In this document: one piece after another, positions 7,819-16,441 of the stretch
How the letters are laid out: each line of letters opens with the position of its first letter
Numbering within the stretch: position 1 is the stretch's first letter
Source of the DNA: Mycobacterium haemophilum DSM 44634
Lineage (GTDB): Bacteria > Actinomycetota > Actinomycetes > Mycobacteriales > Mycobacteriaceae
Assembly (NCBI RefSeq): GCF_000340435.2
Contig: NZ_CP011883.2
Coordinates: 840,607 to 904,606, forward strand
Reading direction: 5' to 3'
DNA length: 64,000 nucleotides
Program-made: the position numbers and the translations under genes
Notes under the pieces: generated by a model
Seen by the model: the letters and a program-made list of their open reading frames with translations, nothing else
Told to the model about the DNA's origin: nothing
Databases searched by the model: none

Positions 7819-9267
7819 ATGTTGATGCGGCATTACTACTCCGTAGCGGCGATTCGCGACGCCGAGGCACCGCTGCTGGCCAGCCTGCCCGACGGTGTGT
7901 TGATGAAGCGCGCGGCCTACGGGTTGGCCAACGTGATCATCCGTGAGCTGGCCGCCCGCACCGGCGGGGTTACCGGCCGCCGGGTATGCGCGGTCGTCGG
8001 CTCGGGCGACAACGGCGGCGATGCCTTGTGGGCGGCGACCTTCCTGCGCCGCCGCGGCGCGGCGGCCGACGCGGTGCTGCTCAACCCGGACCGCACCCAT
8101 CGCAAGGCGCTGGCGGCGTTCCGGAAAGCTGGTGGGCGTGTCTTGGAAAACACGGAAAATGTATCGGCAGCAACCGATCTCGTTATCGACGGAGTGGTGG
8201 GCATCTCCGGCTCGGGGCCGCTGCGACCGGCGGCCGCCGAGGTGTTTGCGACTGTCGCGGCCGCGGGGATCCCGGTAGTCGCCGTCGACATCCCCAGCGG
8301 CATTGACGTGGTGACCGGCGCAATCAGCGGCCCCGCTGTGCACGCCGCGCTGACCGTCACCTTTGGCGGGCTCAAGCCCGTGCACGCGCTCGCCGACTGC
8401 GGCGACGTCACGTTGGTTGATATCGGGCTCGACCTGCCGGACACCGACATCCTGGGCTTGCAGGCCGCCGACGTGGCCGCGCGCTGGCCGGTGCCCGGCG
8501 CCCGCGACGACAAATACACCCAAGGCGTGACCGGTGTGCTGGCCGGCTCGTCGACCTATCCGGGTGCGGCCGTGCTGTGCACCGGTGCGGCGGTCGCGGC
8601 CACCTCCGGCATGGTCCGCTACGCCGGCAGCGCGGATACCCAGGTGCTCGCGGCGTGGCCTGAGGTGATCGCGTCGCCCACCCCGGCGGCGGCCGGGCGG
8701 GTGCAATCCTGGGTCGTCGGGCCGGGGCTGGGCACCTCGGATGCTGAAGCCGCCGCGGCGCTGTGGTTTGCGTTGGACACCGACTTGCCGGTGCTCGTCG
8801 ATGCCGATGGACTGACCATGCTGGCTGCCCACCCCGACCTGGTGACCAAGCGCGCTGAAAGGGGAGTGCCGACGGTGCTGACCCCGCACGCCGGCGAATT
8901 CGCCCGACTGGCCGGGACCCCTCCGGGCGATGACCGGGTCGGCGCGTGCCGCAAGCTAGCCGACGCGTTCGGTGCCACCGTGCTACTGAAGGGCAACGTC
9001 ACCGTCATCGCCGACCCCGGCGGCCCGGTGTATCTGAATCCGGCCGGCCAGTCCTGGGCGGCTACCGCCGGGTCTGGTGACGTGCTGTCCGGCATGATCG
9101 GTGCGCTGCTGGCCGCGGGGCTGCCGGCGGCCGAGGCCGCCGCCGCCGCCGCCTTCGTACATACGCGCGCGGCAGCGCTGTCGGCCGCTGACCCAGGGCC
9201 TGGTGACGCGCCGACGTCGGCGTCCCGCATGGTGCGGCACATCCGAGCCGCCCTGGCGGCCTTATAG
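7819..9267 (+). CDS. nnr: Bifunctional NAD(P)HX epimerase/dehydratase
   Basis: A 482-residue metabolite-repair enzyme that restores damaged hydrated NAD(P)H. The N-terminal YjeF-N epimerase domain (about 1-215) shows CAVVGSGDNGGDALWAA and VAVDIPSGIDV. The C-terminal ADP/ATP-dependent dehydratase domain (about 225-480) shows KYTQGVTGVLAGS, the VVGPGLG strand, TPHAGEFARL, LKGNVTVIA and the ribokinase-like ATAGSGDVLSGMIGALLA. The start at ATG 7819 gives MLMRHYYS; ATG 7825 gives MRHYYS, closer to Rv3433c. The first domain holds a small insertion (ENTENVSA) near residue 112. Confidence 0.95.
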   Translation: MLMRHYYSVAAIRDAEAPLLASLPDGVLMKRAAYGLANVIIRELAARTGGVTGRRVCAVVGSGDNGGDALWAATFLRRRGAAADAVLLNPDRTHRKALAAFRKAGGRVLENTENVSAATDLVIDGVVGISGSGPLRPAAAEVFATVAAAGIPVVAVDIPSGIDVVTGAISGPAVHAALTVTFGGLKPVHALADCGDVTLVDIGLDLPDTDILGLQAADVAARWPVPGARDDKYTQGVTGVLAGSSTYPGAAVLCTGAAVAATSGMVRYAGSADTQVLAAWPEVIASPTPAAAGRVQSWVVGPGLGTSDAEAAAALWFALDTDLPVLVDADGLTMLAAHPDLVTKRAERGVPTVLTPHAGEFARLAGTPPGDDRVGACRKLADAFGATVLLKGNVTVIADPGGPVYLNPAGQSWAATAGSGDVLSGMIGALLAAGLPAAEAAAAAAFVHTRAAALSAADPGPGDAPTSASRMVRHIRAALAAL

Positions 9268-9295
9268 CAGCAACGGTCAAACGAAAGGATCCGTC

Positions 9296-10693
9296 GTGTC
9301 TCGCAGTCACCCGTCTGTCCCCGCGCACTCGATCGCTCCTGCCTACACCGGCCGCATGTTCACGGCGCCGGTACCCGCCCTGCGGCTGCCCGAAGAATCG
9401 ATGGATCCGGAGGCGGCGTACCGCTTTATCCACGACGAGCTGATGCTTGACGGCAGTTCCCGGCTCAACCTGGCCACTTTTGTCACCACCTGGATGGATC
9501 CCGAGGCCGGGAAACTGATGGCCGAGACGTTCGACAAAAACATGATCGACAAGGACGAATACCCAGCGACCGCGGCCATCGAGCAGCGCTGCGTCTGCAT
9601 GGTGGCCGACCTCTTTCACGCCGAGGGGCTCAGCGACGACGACCCGTCCAGCGCCTGCGGGGTGTCCACTATCGGCTCCAGCGAGGCGGTGATGCTGGGC
9701 GGCCTGGCCATGAAATGGCGCTGGCGGCAAAAGGTTGGTTCCGGAAAAGTGGGGGCCTGGCAGCATCGCACCCCCAATCTGGTGATGGGCTCCAACGTCC
9801 AGGTGGTCTGGGAGAAGTTCTGTCGTTACTTCGATGTCGAGCCCCGCTATCTGCCGATGGAGGAAGGGCGCTACGTCATCACCCCCGAGCAGGTCATCGA
9901 GGCCGTCGACGAGGACACCATCGGTGTGGTGGCCATCCTGGGCACCACCTACACCGGTGAACTCGAACCCATCGCGGAGATCTGCGCGGCGCTGGACAAG
10001 CTGGCAGCCGACAGTGGCTTGGACGTTCCGGTGCACGTCGACGCCGCTAGCGGGGGCTTCGTGGTGCCGTTCTTGCACCCGGAGCTGAAGTGGGATTTCC
10101 GGTTGCCCCGAGTGGTGTCGATCAACGTCAGTGGCCACAAATATGGGCTCACCTACCCCGGTGTGGGATTTGTGGTCTGGCGCAGCAACGAATATTTGCC
10201 CGAAGACCTGGTCTTTCGGGTCAACTACCTGGGCGGCGATATGCCGACGGTCACATTGAACTTTTCCCGCCCGGGCAACCAGGTGGTCGGCCAGTACTAC
10301 AACTTCCTACGGCTGGGCCGCGACGGCTACCGCAAAGTCATGCAGGCCTTGTCGCTGACGGCGCGGTGGCTGGGTCAGCAGCTACGCGACGGCGACCATT
10401 GTGAGCTGATCTCGGACGGGTCGGCCATCCCGGTGGTTAGCTTCCGGCTCGCCAGAGACCGCGGGTACACCGAGTTCGATCTCTCCCATGAGCTGCGGAC
10501 CTTCGGTTGGCAGGTGCCGGCCTACACCATGCCCGACAACGCCACCCACATCTCGGTGCTGCGCATCGTGGTGCGCGAAGGGCTCTCGGCCGACCTGGCC
10601 CGCGCGCTGCACGACGACGCCCGCACCGCGTTGACCTCCCTGGACAAGCTCAAGCCCGGCGGACACTATCGCGCCGAGCACTTCGCGCACTGA
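9296..10693 (+). CDS. gadB: Glutamate decarboxylase GadB
   Basis: A 465-residue PLP enzyme converting glutamate to GABA with proton consumption. The GTG at 9296 is preceded by AAAGGA and starts VSRSHPSVPAHS as in Rv3432c. Motifs: STIGSSEAVMLGG, GTTYTGELEPI, VDAASGGFVVPF and the PLP-Lys motif INVSGHKYGLTYPG. A short insertion (SGKVGAWQHR) lies near residue 148. It follows nnr by 28 bp and precedes alr by 6 bp, so the run is probably one operon. H37Rv carries IS and PPE57-59 genes between gadB and alr; here the junction is clean. Confidence 0.97.
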   Translation: MSRSHPSVPAHSIAPAYTGRMFTAPVPALRLPEESMDPEAAYRFIHDELMLDGSSRLNLATFVTTWMDPEAGKLMAETFDKNMIDKDEYPATAAIEQRCVCMVADLFHAEGLSDDDPSSACGVSTIGSSEAVMLGGLAMKWRWRQKVGSGKVGAWQHRTPNLVMGSNVQVVWEKFCRYFDVEPRYLPMEEGRYVITPEQVIEAVDEDTIGVVAILGTTYTGELEPIAEICAALDKLAADSGLDVPVHVDAASGGFVVPFLHPELKWDFRLPRVVSINVSGHKYGLTYPGVGFVVWRSNEYLPEDLVFRVNYLGGDMPTVTLNFSRPGNQVVGQYYNFLRLGRDGYRKVMQALSLTARWLGQQLRDGDHCELISDGSAIPVVSFRLARDRGYTEFDLSHELRTFGWQVPAYTMPDNATHISVLRIVVREGLSADLARALHDDARTALTSLDKLKPGGHYRAEHFAH

Positions 10694-10699
10694 GGGACA

Positions 10700-11875
10700 A
10701 TGGTCGGCGTGGCTGTGACACCGATATCCCTGAGGCCGGGCGTGCTGGCCGAGGCTGTGGTGGACCTGGGAGCTATTGACCACAACGTGCGAGTGCTGCG
10801 CGAGCACGCCGGCAGCGCACAGCTGATGGTTGTCCTTAAGGCCGACGCCTATGGCCATGGGGCCACTCAGGTCGCGCTCGCCGCCTTGGCGGCCGGTGCG
10901 GCCGAGCTGGGTGTGGCCACCGTCGACGAAGCGCTGGCATTGCGCGCGGACGGCATCAGCGCACCGGTGCTGGCCTGGCTGCATCCACCCGGGACCGACT
11001 TCGGGCCTGCGCTGGCCGCCGACGTGCAGATCGCGGTGTCTTCGGTGCGCCAGCTCGACGAGGTGCTGGATGCGGTGCGTCGGACCGGCCGTACGGCGAC
11101 GGTGACCGTCAAGGCCGACACCGGGCTGAACCGCAACGGCGTCGCGCCCGACCAATACCCGGCGATGCTGACCGCGTTGCAGCGGGCTGTCGCCGAGGAC
11201 GCCGTCCGGCTGCGCGGGTTGATGTCGCATCTGGCTTACGCTGACCAGCCCGACAATCCCAGCAATGACGTTCAGGGCAGGCGGTTCGCCGCCTTGCTCG
11301 CCCAGGCGCGCCAGCAGGGGGTGCGGTTCGAGGTGGCGCACCTGTCGAATTCATCGGCCACGATGTCTCGTCCCGACCTGGCCTACGACCTGGTCCGGCC
11401 CGGCATCGCGGTGTACGGCCTGAGTCCGGTGCCTGCTCTCGGTGATATGGGACTAATACCCGCGATGACGGTGAAATGCGCTGTCGCGCTGGTGAAGTCG
11501 ATTCGCGCTGGCGAGGGCGTGTCGTACGGACACGCTTGGATTGCGCAGCGTGACACCAATGTAGCGCTGCTGCCGATCGGATACGCGGATGGCGTGTTCC
11601 GGTCGCTGGGCGGGCGGCTGGACGTGCTGATCAACGGCAAGCGTCGGCCTGGCGTCGGACGGATCTGTATGGACCAGTTCGTCGTCGACCTGGGCCCGGG
11701 GCCGATCGATGTAGCCGAAGGCGACGAGGCCATCTTGTTCGGACCCGGCGCCAGCGGCGAACCCACCGCGCAAGATTGGGCCGATCTGCTTGGCACCATC
11801 CACTATGAAGTGGTCACCAGTCCACGCGGGCGGATCACCAGAACGTACCGCGAGGCTCACACCGTTGACAGGTGA
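10700..11875 (+). CDS. alr: Alanine racemase
   Basis: A 391-residue fold-type III PLP enzyme making D-alanine for peptidoglycan. The PLP lysine is in VVLKADAYGHG (about residue 48) and the catalytic tyrosine in GEGVSYGHAW (about 276). RPGIAVYGLSP and VGRICMDQF are also present. ATG 10700 is close behind gadB. The 3' end overlaps the next gene's TTG start by 11 bp. It corresponds to Rv3423c and is the target of D-cycloserine in mycobacteria. Confidence 0.97.
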   Translation: MVGVAVTPISLRPGVLAEAVVDLGAIDHNVRVLREHAGSAQLMVVLKADAYGHGATQVALAALAAGAAELGVATVDEALALRADGISAPVLAWLHPPGTDFGPALAADVQIAVSSVRQLDEVLDAVRRTGRTATVTVKADTGLNRNGVAPDQYPAMLTALQRAVAEDAVRLRGLMSHLAYADQPDNPSNDVQGRRFAALLAQARQQGVRFEVAHLSNSSATMSRPDLAYDLVRPGIAVYGLSPVPALGDMGLIPAMTVKCAVALVKSIRAGEGVSYGHAWIAQRDTNVALLPIGYADGVFRSLGGRLDVLINGKRRPGVGRICMDQFVVDLGPGPIDVAEGDEAILFGPGASGEPTAQDWADLLGTIHYEVVTSPRGRITRTYREAHTVDR

Positions 11876-12980
11876 CCAAACCCGTAGGCGTCGGAACGGC
11901 CGGGCTTGGCTTGCGGGCGGCGCCGGGCTGACCGCGGTCGCCGCCATCGTCGGAGCCTCGGCGCGCCGATCGATATCTGAACGCGCCACTGCCCGCGAAG
12001 ATCCTTATGTCGATGAGGATTTCGAGAGGTTCGACGATGACCGTCGCTATCTGGTGACCACTCCCGACGGAGTGGCGCTGGCGGTGCGCGAGGCCGGACC
12101 GGTGGACGCGCCGGTGACCATGGTCTTCGCCCATGGCTTCTGTTTGCATATGGGCGCCTTCCACTTTCAGCGGACGCGGCTCGGCGAGCGATGGGGACCA
12201 CGGGTGCGCATGGTCTTCTATGATCACCGCGGGCACGGCCAGTCCAGCGAAGCCGCGCCCGCGACCTACACGCTGACCCAACTGGGCCAGGACCTGCACA
12301 CGGTGCTGCAGACGGTGGCGCCGCACGGGGTGATCGTGTTGGTCGGCCATTCGATGGGCGGCATGGCGGTGTTGTCGCATGCTCGGCAGTTCCCCGAGCA
12401 GTACGGGCGCCGGATTGTCGGCGCCGCCTTGATTTCCGCTGCTGCAGAGGGGGTAACGCGATCCCCGCTGGGCGAGATCCTGAAAAACCCTGCGCTGGAA
12501 TCGGTTCGGCTCACTGCCCGGTCGGCGCCCAAGCTAATGCACCGCGGCCGCGTCGCGTCACGATCATTGATTGGTCCGATTCTGCGGGCCGCGTCCTACA
12601 GCGATCTGCGGGTCAGTCGCAGCCTAGACGCGTTCTCCCAGCAGATGATGACCGACACCCCGATCGCCACCCTGGTGGGTTTTCTGCGGGCCCTGGAAAC
12701 CCACGACGAAACCGCTGGCCTGTGGCCGTTGCTGCGGATCCCGACCCTGATCGCCTGCGGTGACCACGACCTGCTGACCCCGGACGAGTGCTCTCAGAAG
12801 ATGGCGGCCTCGTTGCCGCTGTCGGAGCTGGTCATTGTCACTGGGGCCAGTCATTTAGCGCTGCTGGACAAGCCCGATGCCATCAACGACGGGCTGGTCC
12901 GGCTGGTTGACCGGGCTATTCCGGGCAAGACGGCGTTGCGGTTCCGGCGATTCCGGGAACGGTTGCAGCGCCATGGTTGA
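11865..12980 (+). CDS. Alpha/beta hydrolase with N-terminal membrane anchor
   Basis: A 371-residue protein from TTG 11865; an ATG at 11790 would overlap alr by 86 bp and is less likely. A basic N-terminus (RRRRNGR) precedes a hydrophobic segment AWLAGGAGLTAVAAIVGA, suggesting a membrane anchor. The catalytic triad is visible: Ser in VGHSMGGM, Asp in CGDHDLLTPDE and His in GASHLALLDKP, with an oxyanion motif FAHGFC. The stop overlaps the tsaE start by 8 bp. The alr-hydrolase-tsaE order is not that of H37Rv as I recall it. The substrate is unknown; an esterase or lipase role is plausible. Confidence 0.9.
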   Translation: MTGDQTRRRRNGRAWLAGGAGLTAVAAIVGASARRSISERATAREDPYVDEDFERFDDDRRYLVTTPDGVALAVREAGPVDAPVTMVFAHGFCLHMGAFHFQRTRLGERWGPRVRMVFYDHRGHGQSSEAAPATYTLTQLGQDLHTVLQTVAPHGVIVLVGHSMGGMAVLSHARQFPEQYGRRIVGAALISAAAEGVTRSPLGEILKNPALESVRLTARSAPKLMHRGRVASRSLIGPILRAASYSDLRVSRSLDAFSQQMMTDTPIATLVGFLRALETHDETAGLWPLLRIPTLIACGDHDLLTPDECSQKMAASLPLSELVIVTGASHLALLDKPDAINDGLVRLVDRAIPGKTALRFRRFRERLQRHG

Positions 12981-13497
12981 GCACGATGGCGGCGACCCGC
13001 TGCGCCCGGCTTCGCCGCGCTTGCGATCGCCGCAACACAGCTTGGGATCAGGAACAGCCATCTGCGAACGCGTCGAGGACACCGTTGCGCTGGGGTCCCG
13101 GCTGGGGGAACAGTTACGCGCGGGTGATGTGGTGGTGCTTTCCGGTCCGCTGGGTGCCGGAAAAACGGTGCTGGCCAAGGGCATTGCCACGGCGATGGAT
13201 GTCGACGGTCCGGTCACCTCGCCGACCTACGTGTTGGCGCGGGTGCACCCGCCGCGACGGCCCGGCACCCCGGCGATGATTCACGTCGATGTCTACCGGC
13301 TGTTGGACCACCGCGCTGCCGATTTGCTGGGTGAGCTTGACTCGCTGGATCTTGACACCGATCTTGCCGAAGCGGTGGTGGTGGTGGAGTGGGGTGCGGG
13401 CCTGGCCGAACGTCTGGCCGCGCGACACCTCGACATCCGTCTGGAACGGGTCAGCCACTCCGACGTGCGGATCGCGACCTGGCAGTGGGGCCCATGA
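12973..13497 (+). CDS. tsaE: tRNA t6A biosynthesis ATPase TsaE
   Basis: A 174-residue P-loop ATPase that, with TsaB and TsaD, makes the N6-threonylcarbamoyladenosine of ANN-decoding tRNAs. The Walker A motif is GPLGAGKTVLAKG and the family marker SPTYVLARVH is present, with VEWGAGLAERL near the end. The ATG at 12973 overlaps the upstream stop. Residues 6-19 (GGDPLRPASPRLRSP) are encoded by a 41-bp dispersed repeat inserted at the 5' end. The stop overlaps tsaB's ATG (ATGA). It corresponds to Rv3422c. Confidence 0.95.
   Translation: MVEHDGGDPLRPASPRLRSPQHSLGSGTAICERVEDTVALGSRLGEQLRAGDVVVLSGPLGAGKTVLAKGIATAMDVDGPVTSPTYVLARVHPPRRPGTPAMIHVDVYRLLDHRAADLLGELDSLDLDTDLAEAVVVVEWGAGLAERLAARHLDIRLERVSHSDVRIATWQWGP
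12991..13031. repeat. 41-bp dispersed repeat, copy A (inside tsaE)
   Basis: One of four 41-bp copies in this window (others at 31450, 48607 and 56968). It is framed by GGCGACCCGC and GCGATCGCC and is an imperfect inverted repeat. Here it is read in the tsaE frame as GDPLRPASPRLRSP. Confidence 0.9.
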
Positions 13498-14216
13498 GCC
13501 GCATCTTGGCCTTGGATACCTCCACCCCGGCGGTGACGGCCGGAATCGTGCGCCTTGACGGCTCAGAATGCGCGGTGCTGGCCGAGCGGGTCACGGTCGA
13601 CGCCCGGGCGCACGCCGAACGGCTGACTCCCAACGTGCTGGCGGCGCTCGCCGATGCCGAGTTGGCGATGCGCGAGCTCGATGCCGTGGTGGTGGGCTGC
13701 GGTCCCGGCCCGTTCACCGGTCTGCGCGTCGGTATGGCGACCGCCGCCGCCTACGGGCATGCGCTGGGTATCCCGGTGCATGGGGTGTGCAGTCTGGACG
13801 CCATTGGGGTGCGAACCACCGGTGACACGCTGGTGGTCACCGACGCGCGCCGCCGCGAGGTCTATTGGGCTCGCTATCGCGACGGAGTTCGCACCGGCCG
13901 ACCCGCAGTTAATGCCCCGGCGGATGTCGATCCCGGGGCGGCGCGGGCGGTGGCTGGCTCGCCTGAGCACGCGGCGCTGTTTGACCTGCCGCGGTGCGAA
14001 CCGGTCTACCCGACGCCGGCTGGGCTGGTGCGCGCGGTGACGATGCGGGCCGGGACGGCCGGGGGAGGAGCCGCGCTACCCGCCTCAGCGGTGCCCGACT
14101 GGTCGGTGTCACCGACCCCACTGGTGGCGTTGTATTTACGTCGACCGGATGCCAAGCCCTTGGCCCGCGCCGGCGACGATGCAGAGCGTAGCGATGGGAA
14201 GGAGCGGCGCCAATGA
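13494..14216 (+). CDS. tsaB: tRNA t6A biosynthesis protein TsaB
   Basis: A 240-residue ASKHA-fold scaffold that dimerises with TsaD in t6A synthesis. It starts at ATG 13494 (MSRILALDTSTPAVTAG) and shows GCGPGPFTGLRVGMATA, the family hallmark. The start overlaps the tsaE stop by 4 bp. The last 17 or so residues (ARAGDDAERSDGKERRQ) come from the first MIRU copy rather than from the TsaB fold, making it longer than the roughly 211 residues I recall for Rv3421c. Confidence 0.95.
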   Translation: MSRILALDTSTPAVTAGIVRLDGSECAVLAERVTVDARAHAERLTPNVLAALADAELAMRELDAVVVGCGPGPFTGLRVGMATAAAYGHALGIPVHGVCSLDAIGVRTTGDTLVVTDARRREVYWARYRDGVRTGRPAVNAPADVDPGAARAVAGSPEHAALFDLPRCEPVYPTPAGLVRAVTMRAGTAGGGAALPASAVPDWSVSPTPLVALYLRRPDAKPLARAGDDAERSDGKERRQ

Positions 14217-14282
14217 CCCGCGCCGGCGACGATGCAGAGCGTAGCGATGGGAAGGAGCGGCGCCAATGACCCGCGCCGGCGA
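14164..14282 (+). repeat. MIRU: two tandem 53-bp units plus partial third
   Basis: Copies at 14164-14216 and 14217-14269 are identical, followed by 13 matching bases. The sequence matches mycobacterial interspersed repetitive units (CGCCGGCGACGATGCAGAGC core). Each copy ends in AATGA, so the tsaB stop overlaps an ATG at 14213 that opens an 18-codon mini-ORF closing at 14269 on the rimI ATG (14266). The chain of ATGA overlaps keeps translation coupled across the repeat. Confidence 0.95.
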
Positions 14283-14733
14283 GCCCATCACCATCGGTGC
14301 GCTGACGCCCGCCGACGTCGACCGGTGTGCCGAGCTGGAAAGCCAGCTCTTCGATGGCGACGACCCATGGCCGGCGGCAGCGTTCGACCGCGAACTGGCC
14401 AGCTCGTCCAACCGTTACGTGGGCGCACGCGCCGCCGGCACGCTCGTCGGTTATGCCGGCATCACCCGCTTGGGCCGCACCCCGCCGTTCGAGTACGAAG
14501 TGCACACCATCGCCGTGGACCCGGCATACCAGGGACGCGGCATCGGCCGTCGGCTGCTGGGCGAACTGCTGGACTTCGCCGGTGGCGGTGCGACCTACCT
14601 GGAGGTCCGCACCGACAACGAGGCCGCCATCGCGTTATATCGCAGTGTGGGATTCGAACAGATCAGGCTGCGCCCCCGCTATTACCGAGCCAGCGGCGCC
14701 GACGCCTACCTCATGCGGCGGGGAGCGCAATGA
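14266..14733 (+). CDS. rimI: Ribosomal protein S18-alanine N-acetyltransferase RimI
   Basis: A 155-residue GNAT acetyltransferase. The acetyl-CoA loop is YQGRGIGRRLL (about residues 88-98), with VHTIAVDPAYQG before it and NEAAIALYRSVGFEQIRLRPRYY after it, as in RimI. The ATG at 14266 is inside the end of the second MIRU unit, so the first residues (MTRAGEP) derive from the repeat. The stop overlaps the tsaD ATG by 4 bp. It corresponds to Rv3420c. Confidence 0.93.
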   Translation: MTRAGEPITIGALTPADVDRCAELESQLFDGDDPWPAAAFDRELASSSNRYVGARAAGTLVGYAGITRLGRTPPFEYEVHTIAVDPAYQGRGIGRRLLGELLDFAGGGATYLEVRTDNEAAIALYRSVGFEQIRLRPRYYRASGADAYLMRRGAQ

Positions 14734-15794
14734 CGGTTTCTGCTGTGCCTGGCACGATCATCTTGGCCATCGAAACCTCGTGCGATGAAACCGGTGTCGG
14801 CATTGCCCGCCTCGATGCCGACGGCACCGTGACATTGTTGGCGGACGAGGTGGCTTCCAGCGTCGACGAGCACGCCCGATTCGGCGGCGTGGTGCCCGAG
14901 ATTGCCTCACGGGCGCATCTTGAGGCGCTCGGTCCCACCATGCGCCGCGCGCTCGCGGCTGCGGGCCTGACCGGTTCGGCGCGGCCAGACGTTGTCGCCG
15001 CCACGATCGGGCCCGGGCTGGCCGGCGCTTTGTTGGTGGGAGTGGCTGCAGCCAAAGCGTATTCGGCTGCCTGGGGAGTGCCGTTCTACGCCGTGAACCA
15101 CCTGGGCGGGCACTTGGCCGCCGACGTCTACGAGCATGGACCGCTGCCCGAGTGTGTGGCGCTGCTGGTGTCTGGAGGTCATACCCACCTGTTGCATGTG
15201 CGTTCACTCGGGGCGCCCATCGTCGAGCTGGGCAGCACCGTCGACGATGCCGCCGGGGAGGCGTACGACAAGGTGGCGCGCCTACTGGGCTTGGGCTATC
15301 CAGGCGGCAAGGTGCTCGACGACCTGGCTCGCACCTGCGGCCGGGAGGCCGCAGAGATCCCCGTGTTCCCGCGCGGCATGACCGGGCCGGCCGACGACCC
15401 GAACACGTTCAGCTTCTCGGGGCTCAAAACCGCCGTCGCGCGGTATGTCGAGAGTCATCCCGACGCGCTGACGGCCGATGTCGCCGCCGGGTTTCAAGAG
15501 GCCGTCGCCGATGTGTTGACCATGAAGGCGGTGCGTGCGGCGACAAGGCTCGGCGTTTCGACTCTGCTGATCGCCGGGGGAGTGGCCGCGAATTCGCGGC
15601 TGCGAGAGCTGGCCGCGCAGCGCTGCGCGGCGGCGGGGCTGACGCTGCGGATCCCCAGGCCTCGGCTTTGCACCGACAACGGGGCGATGATCGCCGCGTT
15701 CGCCGCGCAGCTGCTAGCTGCGGCCGCGCCGCCGTCACCGCTGGATGTGCCCAGCGACCCGGGTCTCCCGGTGGTGAAAGGGCAGGTTAGGTGA
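14730..15794 (+). CDS. tsaD: tRNA N6-adenosine threonylcarbamoyltransferase TsaD
   Basis: A 354-residue catalytic subunit of t6A synthesis. The family start ILAIETSCDETGVGI, the metal-binding HxxxH in NHLGGHLAADVY, SGGHTHLLHV, AYDKVARLLGLGYPGG and FSFSGLKTAV are all present, and GGVAANSRLRE near the C-terminus completes the ASKHA nucleotide pocket. The real start is ATG 14730; in-frame sequence upstream lies inside rimI. It corresponds to Rv3419c (gcp) and lies immediately upstream of groES. Confidence 0.97.
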   Translation: MTVSAVPGTIILAIETSCDETGVGIARLDADGTVTLLADEVASSVDEHARFGGVVPEIASRAHLEALGPTMRRALAAAGLTGSARPDVVAATIGPGLAGALLVGVAAAKAYSAAWGVPFYAVNHLGGHLAADVYEHGPLPECVALLVSGGHTHLLHVRSLGAPIVELGSTVDDAAGEAYDKVARLLGLGYPGGKVLDDLARTCGREAAEIPVFPRGMTGPADDPNTFSFSGLKTAVARYVESHPDALTADVAAGFQEAVADVLTMKAVRAATRLGVSTLLIAGGVAANSRLRELAAQRCAAAGLTLRIPRPRLCTDNGAMIAAFAAQLLAAAAPPSPLDVPSDPGLPVVKGQVR

Positions 15795-15834
15795 GCTAGA
15801 CACGCCAACAGCCAGGAAGCAGTGGGCCGGCCTT

Positions 15835-15866
15835 GAGTGCTAGCACTCGCGTGTATAGAGTGCTAG
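15835..15866 (+). promoter_or_regulatory. CIRCE element (HrcA operator) of groESL1
   Basis: CTAGCACTC (15840-15848), a 9-bp spacer and GAGTGCTAG (15858-15866) form a perfect inverted repeat of the CIRCE type bound by the heat-shock repressor HrcA. An overlapping perfect palindrome GAGTGCTAGCACTC (15835-15848) gives a second half-site arrangement. The element lies about 175 bp upstream of the groES start. Confidence 0.93.
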
Positions 15867-16040
15867 GTGGCAATCGGCCAAACCCCTGTGTCGGCACCCG
15901 CGACGACGACGCGAGGGCGCGGAAGGCTGCCAAATCACCTGGTAATTCGGACGGTTCGGGGCCAGCCCCGGACCGACCGGCAACTCCGGTCCGGGCGACA
16001 AGTCCCGGACTCTGATCTAACTAACTGGAGGGCTCCAATC

Positions 16041-16343
16041 GTGGCGAAGGTGAAGATCAAGCCACTCGAGGACAAGATTCTCGTGCAGGCCAGCGAGGCC
16101 GAGACCACGACCGCGTCCGGTCTGGTCATTCCTGACACCGCCAAGGAGAAGCCGCAGGAAGGCACCGTTGTCGCAGTCGGCCCCGGCCGGTGGGACGAGG
16201 ACGGCGCGAAGCGGATCCCGGTGGACGTGTCGGAGGGTGACACCGTCATCTACAGCAAGTACGGCGGCACCGAGATCAAGTACAACGGCGAGGAATACCT
16301 GATCCTGTCGGCACGCGACGTGCTGGCTGTCGTATCCAAGTAA
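16041..16343 (+). CDS. groES: Co-chaperonin GroES
   Basis: A 100-residue Hsp10 cap of the chaperonin. It starts at GTG 16041 with GGAGGGCTCC upstream and reads VAKVKIKPLEDKILVQA. The mobile loop (EAETTTASGLVIPDTAKEK) and the roof beta-hairpin are intact, and it ends LSARDVLAVVSK. It is transcribed with groEL1 from a CIRCE-controlled promoter and corresponds to Rv3418c. Confidence 0.98.
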   Translation: MAKVKIKPLEDKILVQASEAETTTASGLVIPDTAKEKPQEGTVVAVGPGRWDEDGAKRIPVDVSEGDTVIYSKYGGTEIKYNGEEYLILSARDVLAVVSK

Positions 16344-16354
16344 CGAACCGTGTT

Positions 16355-16401
16355 CCGCCCCGGCGATCCCCGTGATCAACCACGGGTGATTTCCGGGGCG
16401 G
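16355..16401 (+). promoter_or_regulatory. Nested hairpin between groES and groEL1
   Basis: A perfect 9-bp outer stem (16355-16363 with 16393-16401) encloses a 6-bp inner stem (16369-16374 with 16381-16386, loop ATCAAC). There is no U-tract, so it is not a classical terminator. Post-transcriptional cleavage of the groES-groEL1 transcript has been described in M. tuberculosis; this structure could guide such processing or stabilise one half. Confidence 0.7.
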
Positions 16402-16441
16402 CATGCGTTTATACCCGGATTGGCCCGGCTGGAGGAACCTG

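Noticed and set aside
9268..9295. Possible IS or PPE insertion near gadB/alr, as in H37Rv
   Set aside because: gadB follows nnr by 28 bp and alr follows gadB by 6 bp; no transposase or PPE sequence is present.
14232..14729. Long N-terminal extension of tsaD
   Set aside because: This part is an alternative frame through rimI; the ATG at 14730 gives the conserved TsaD start.
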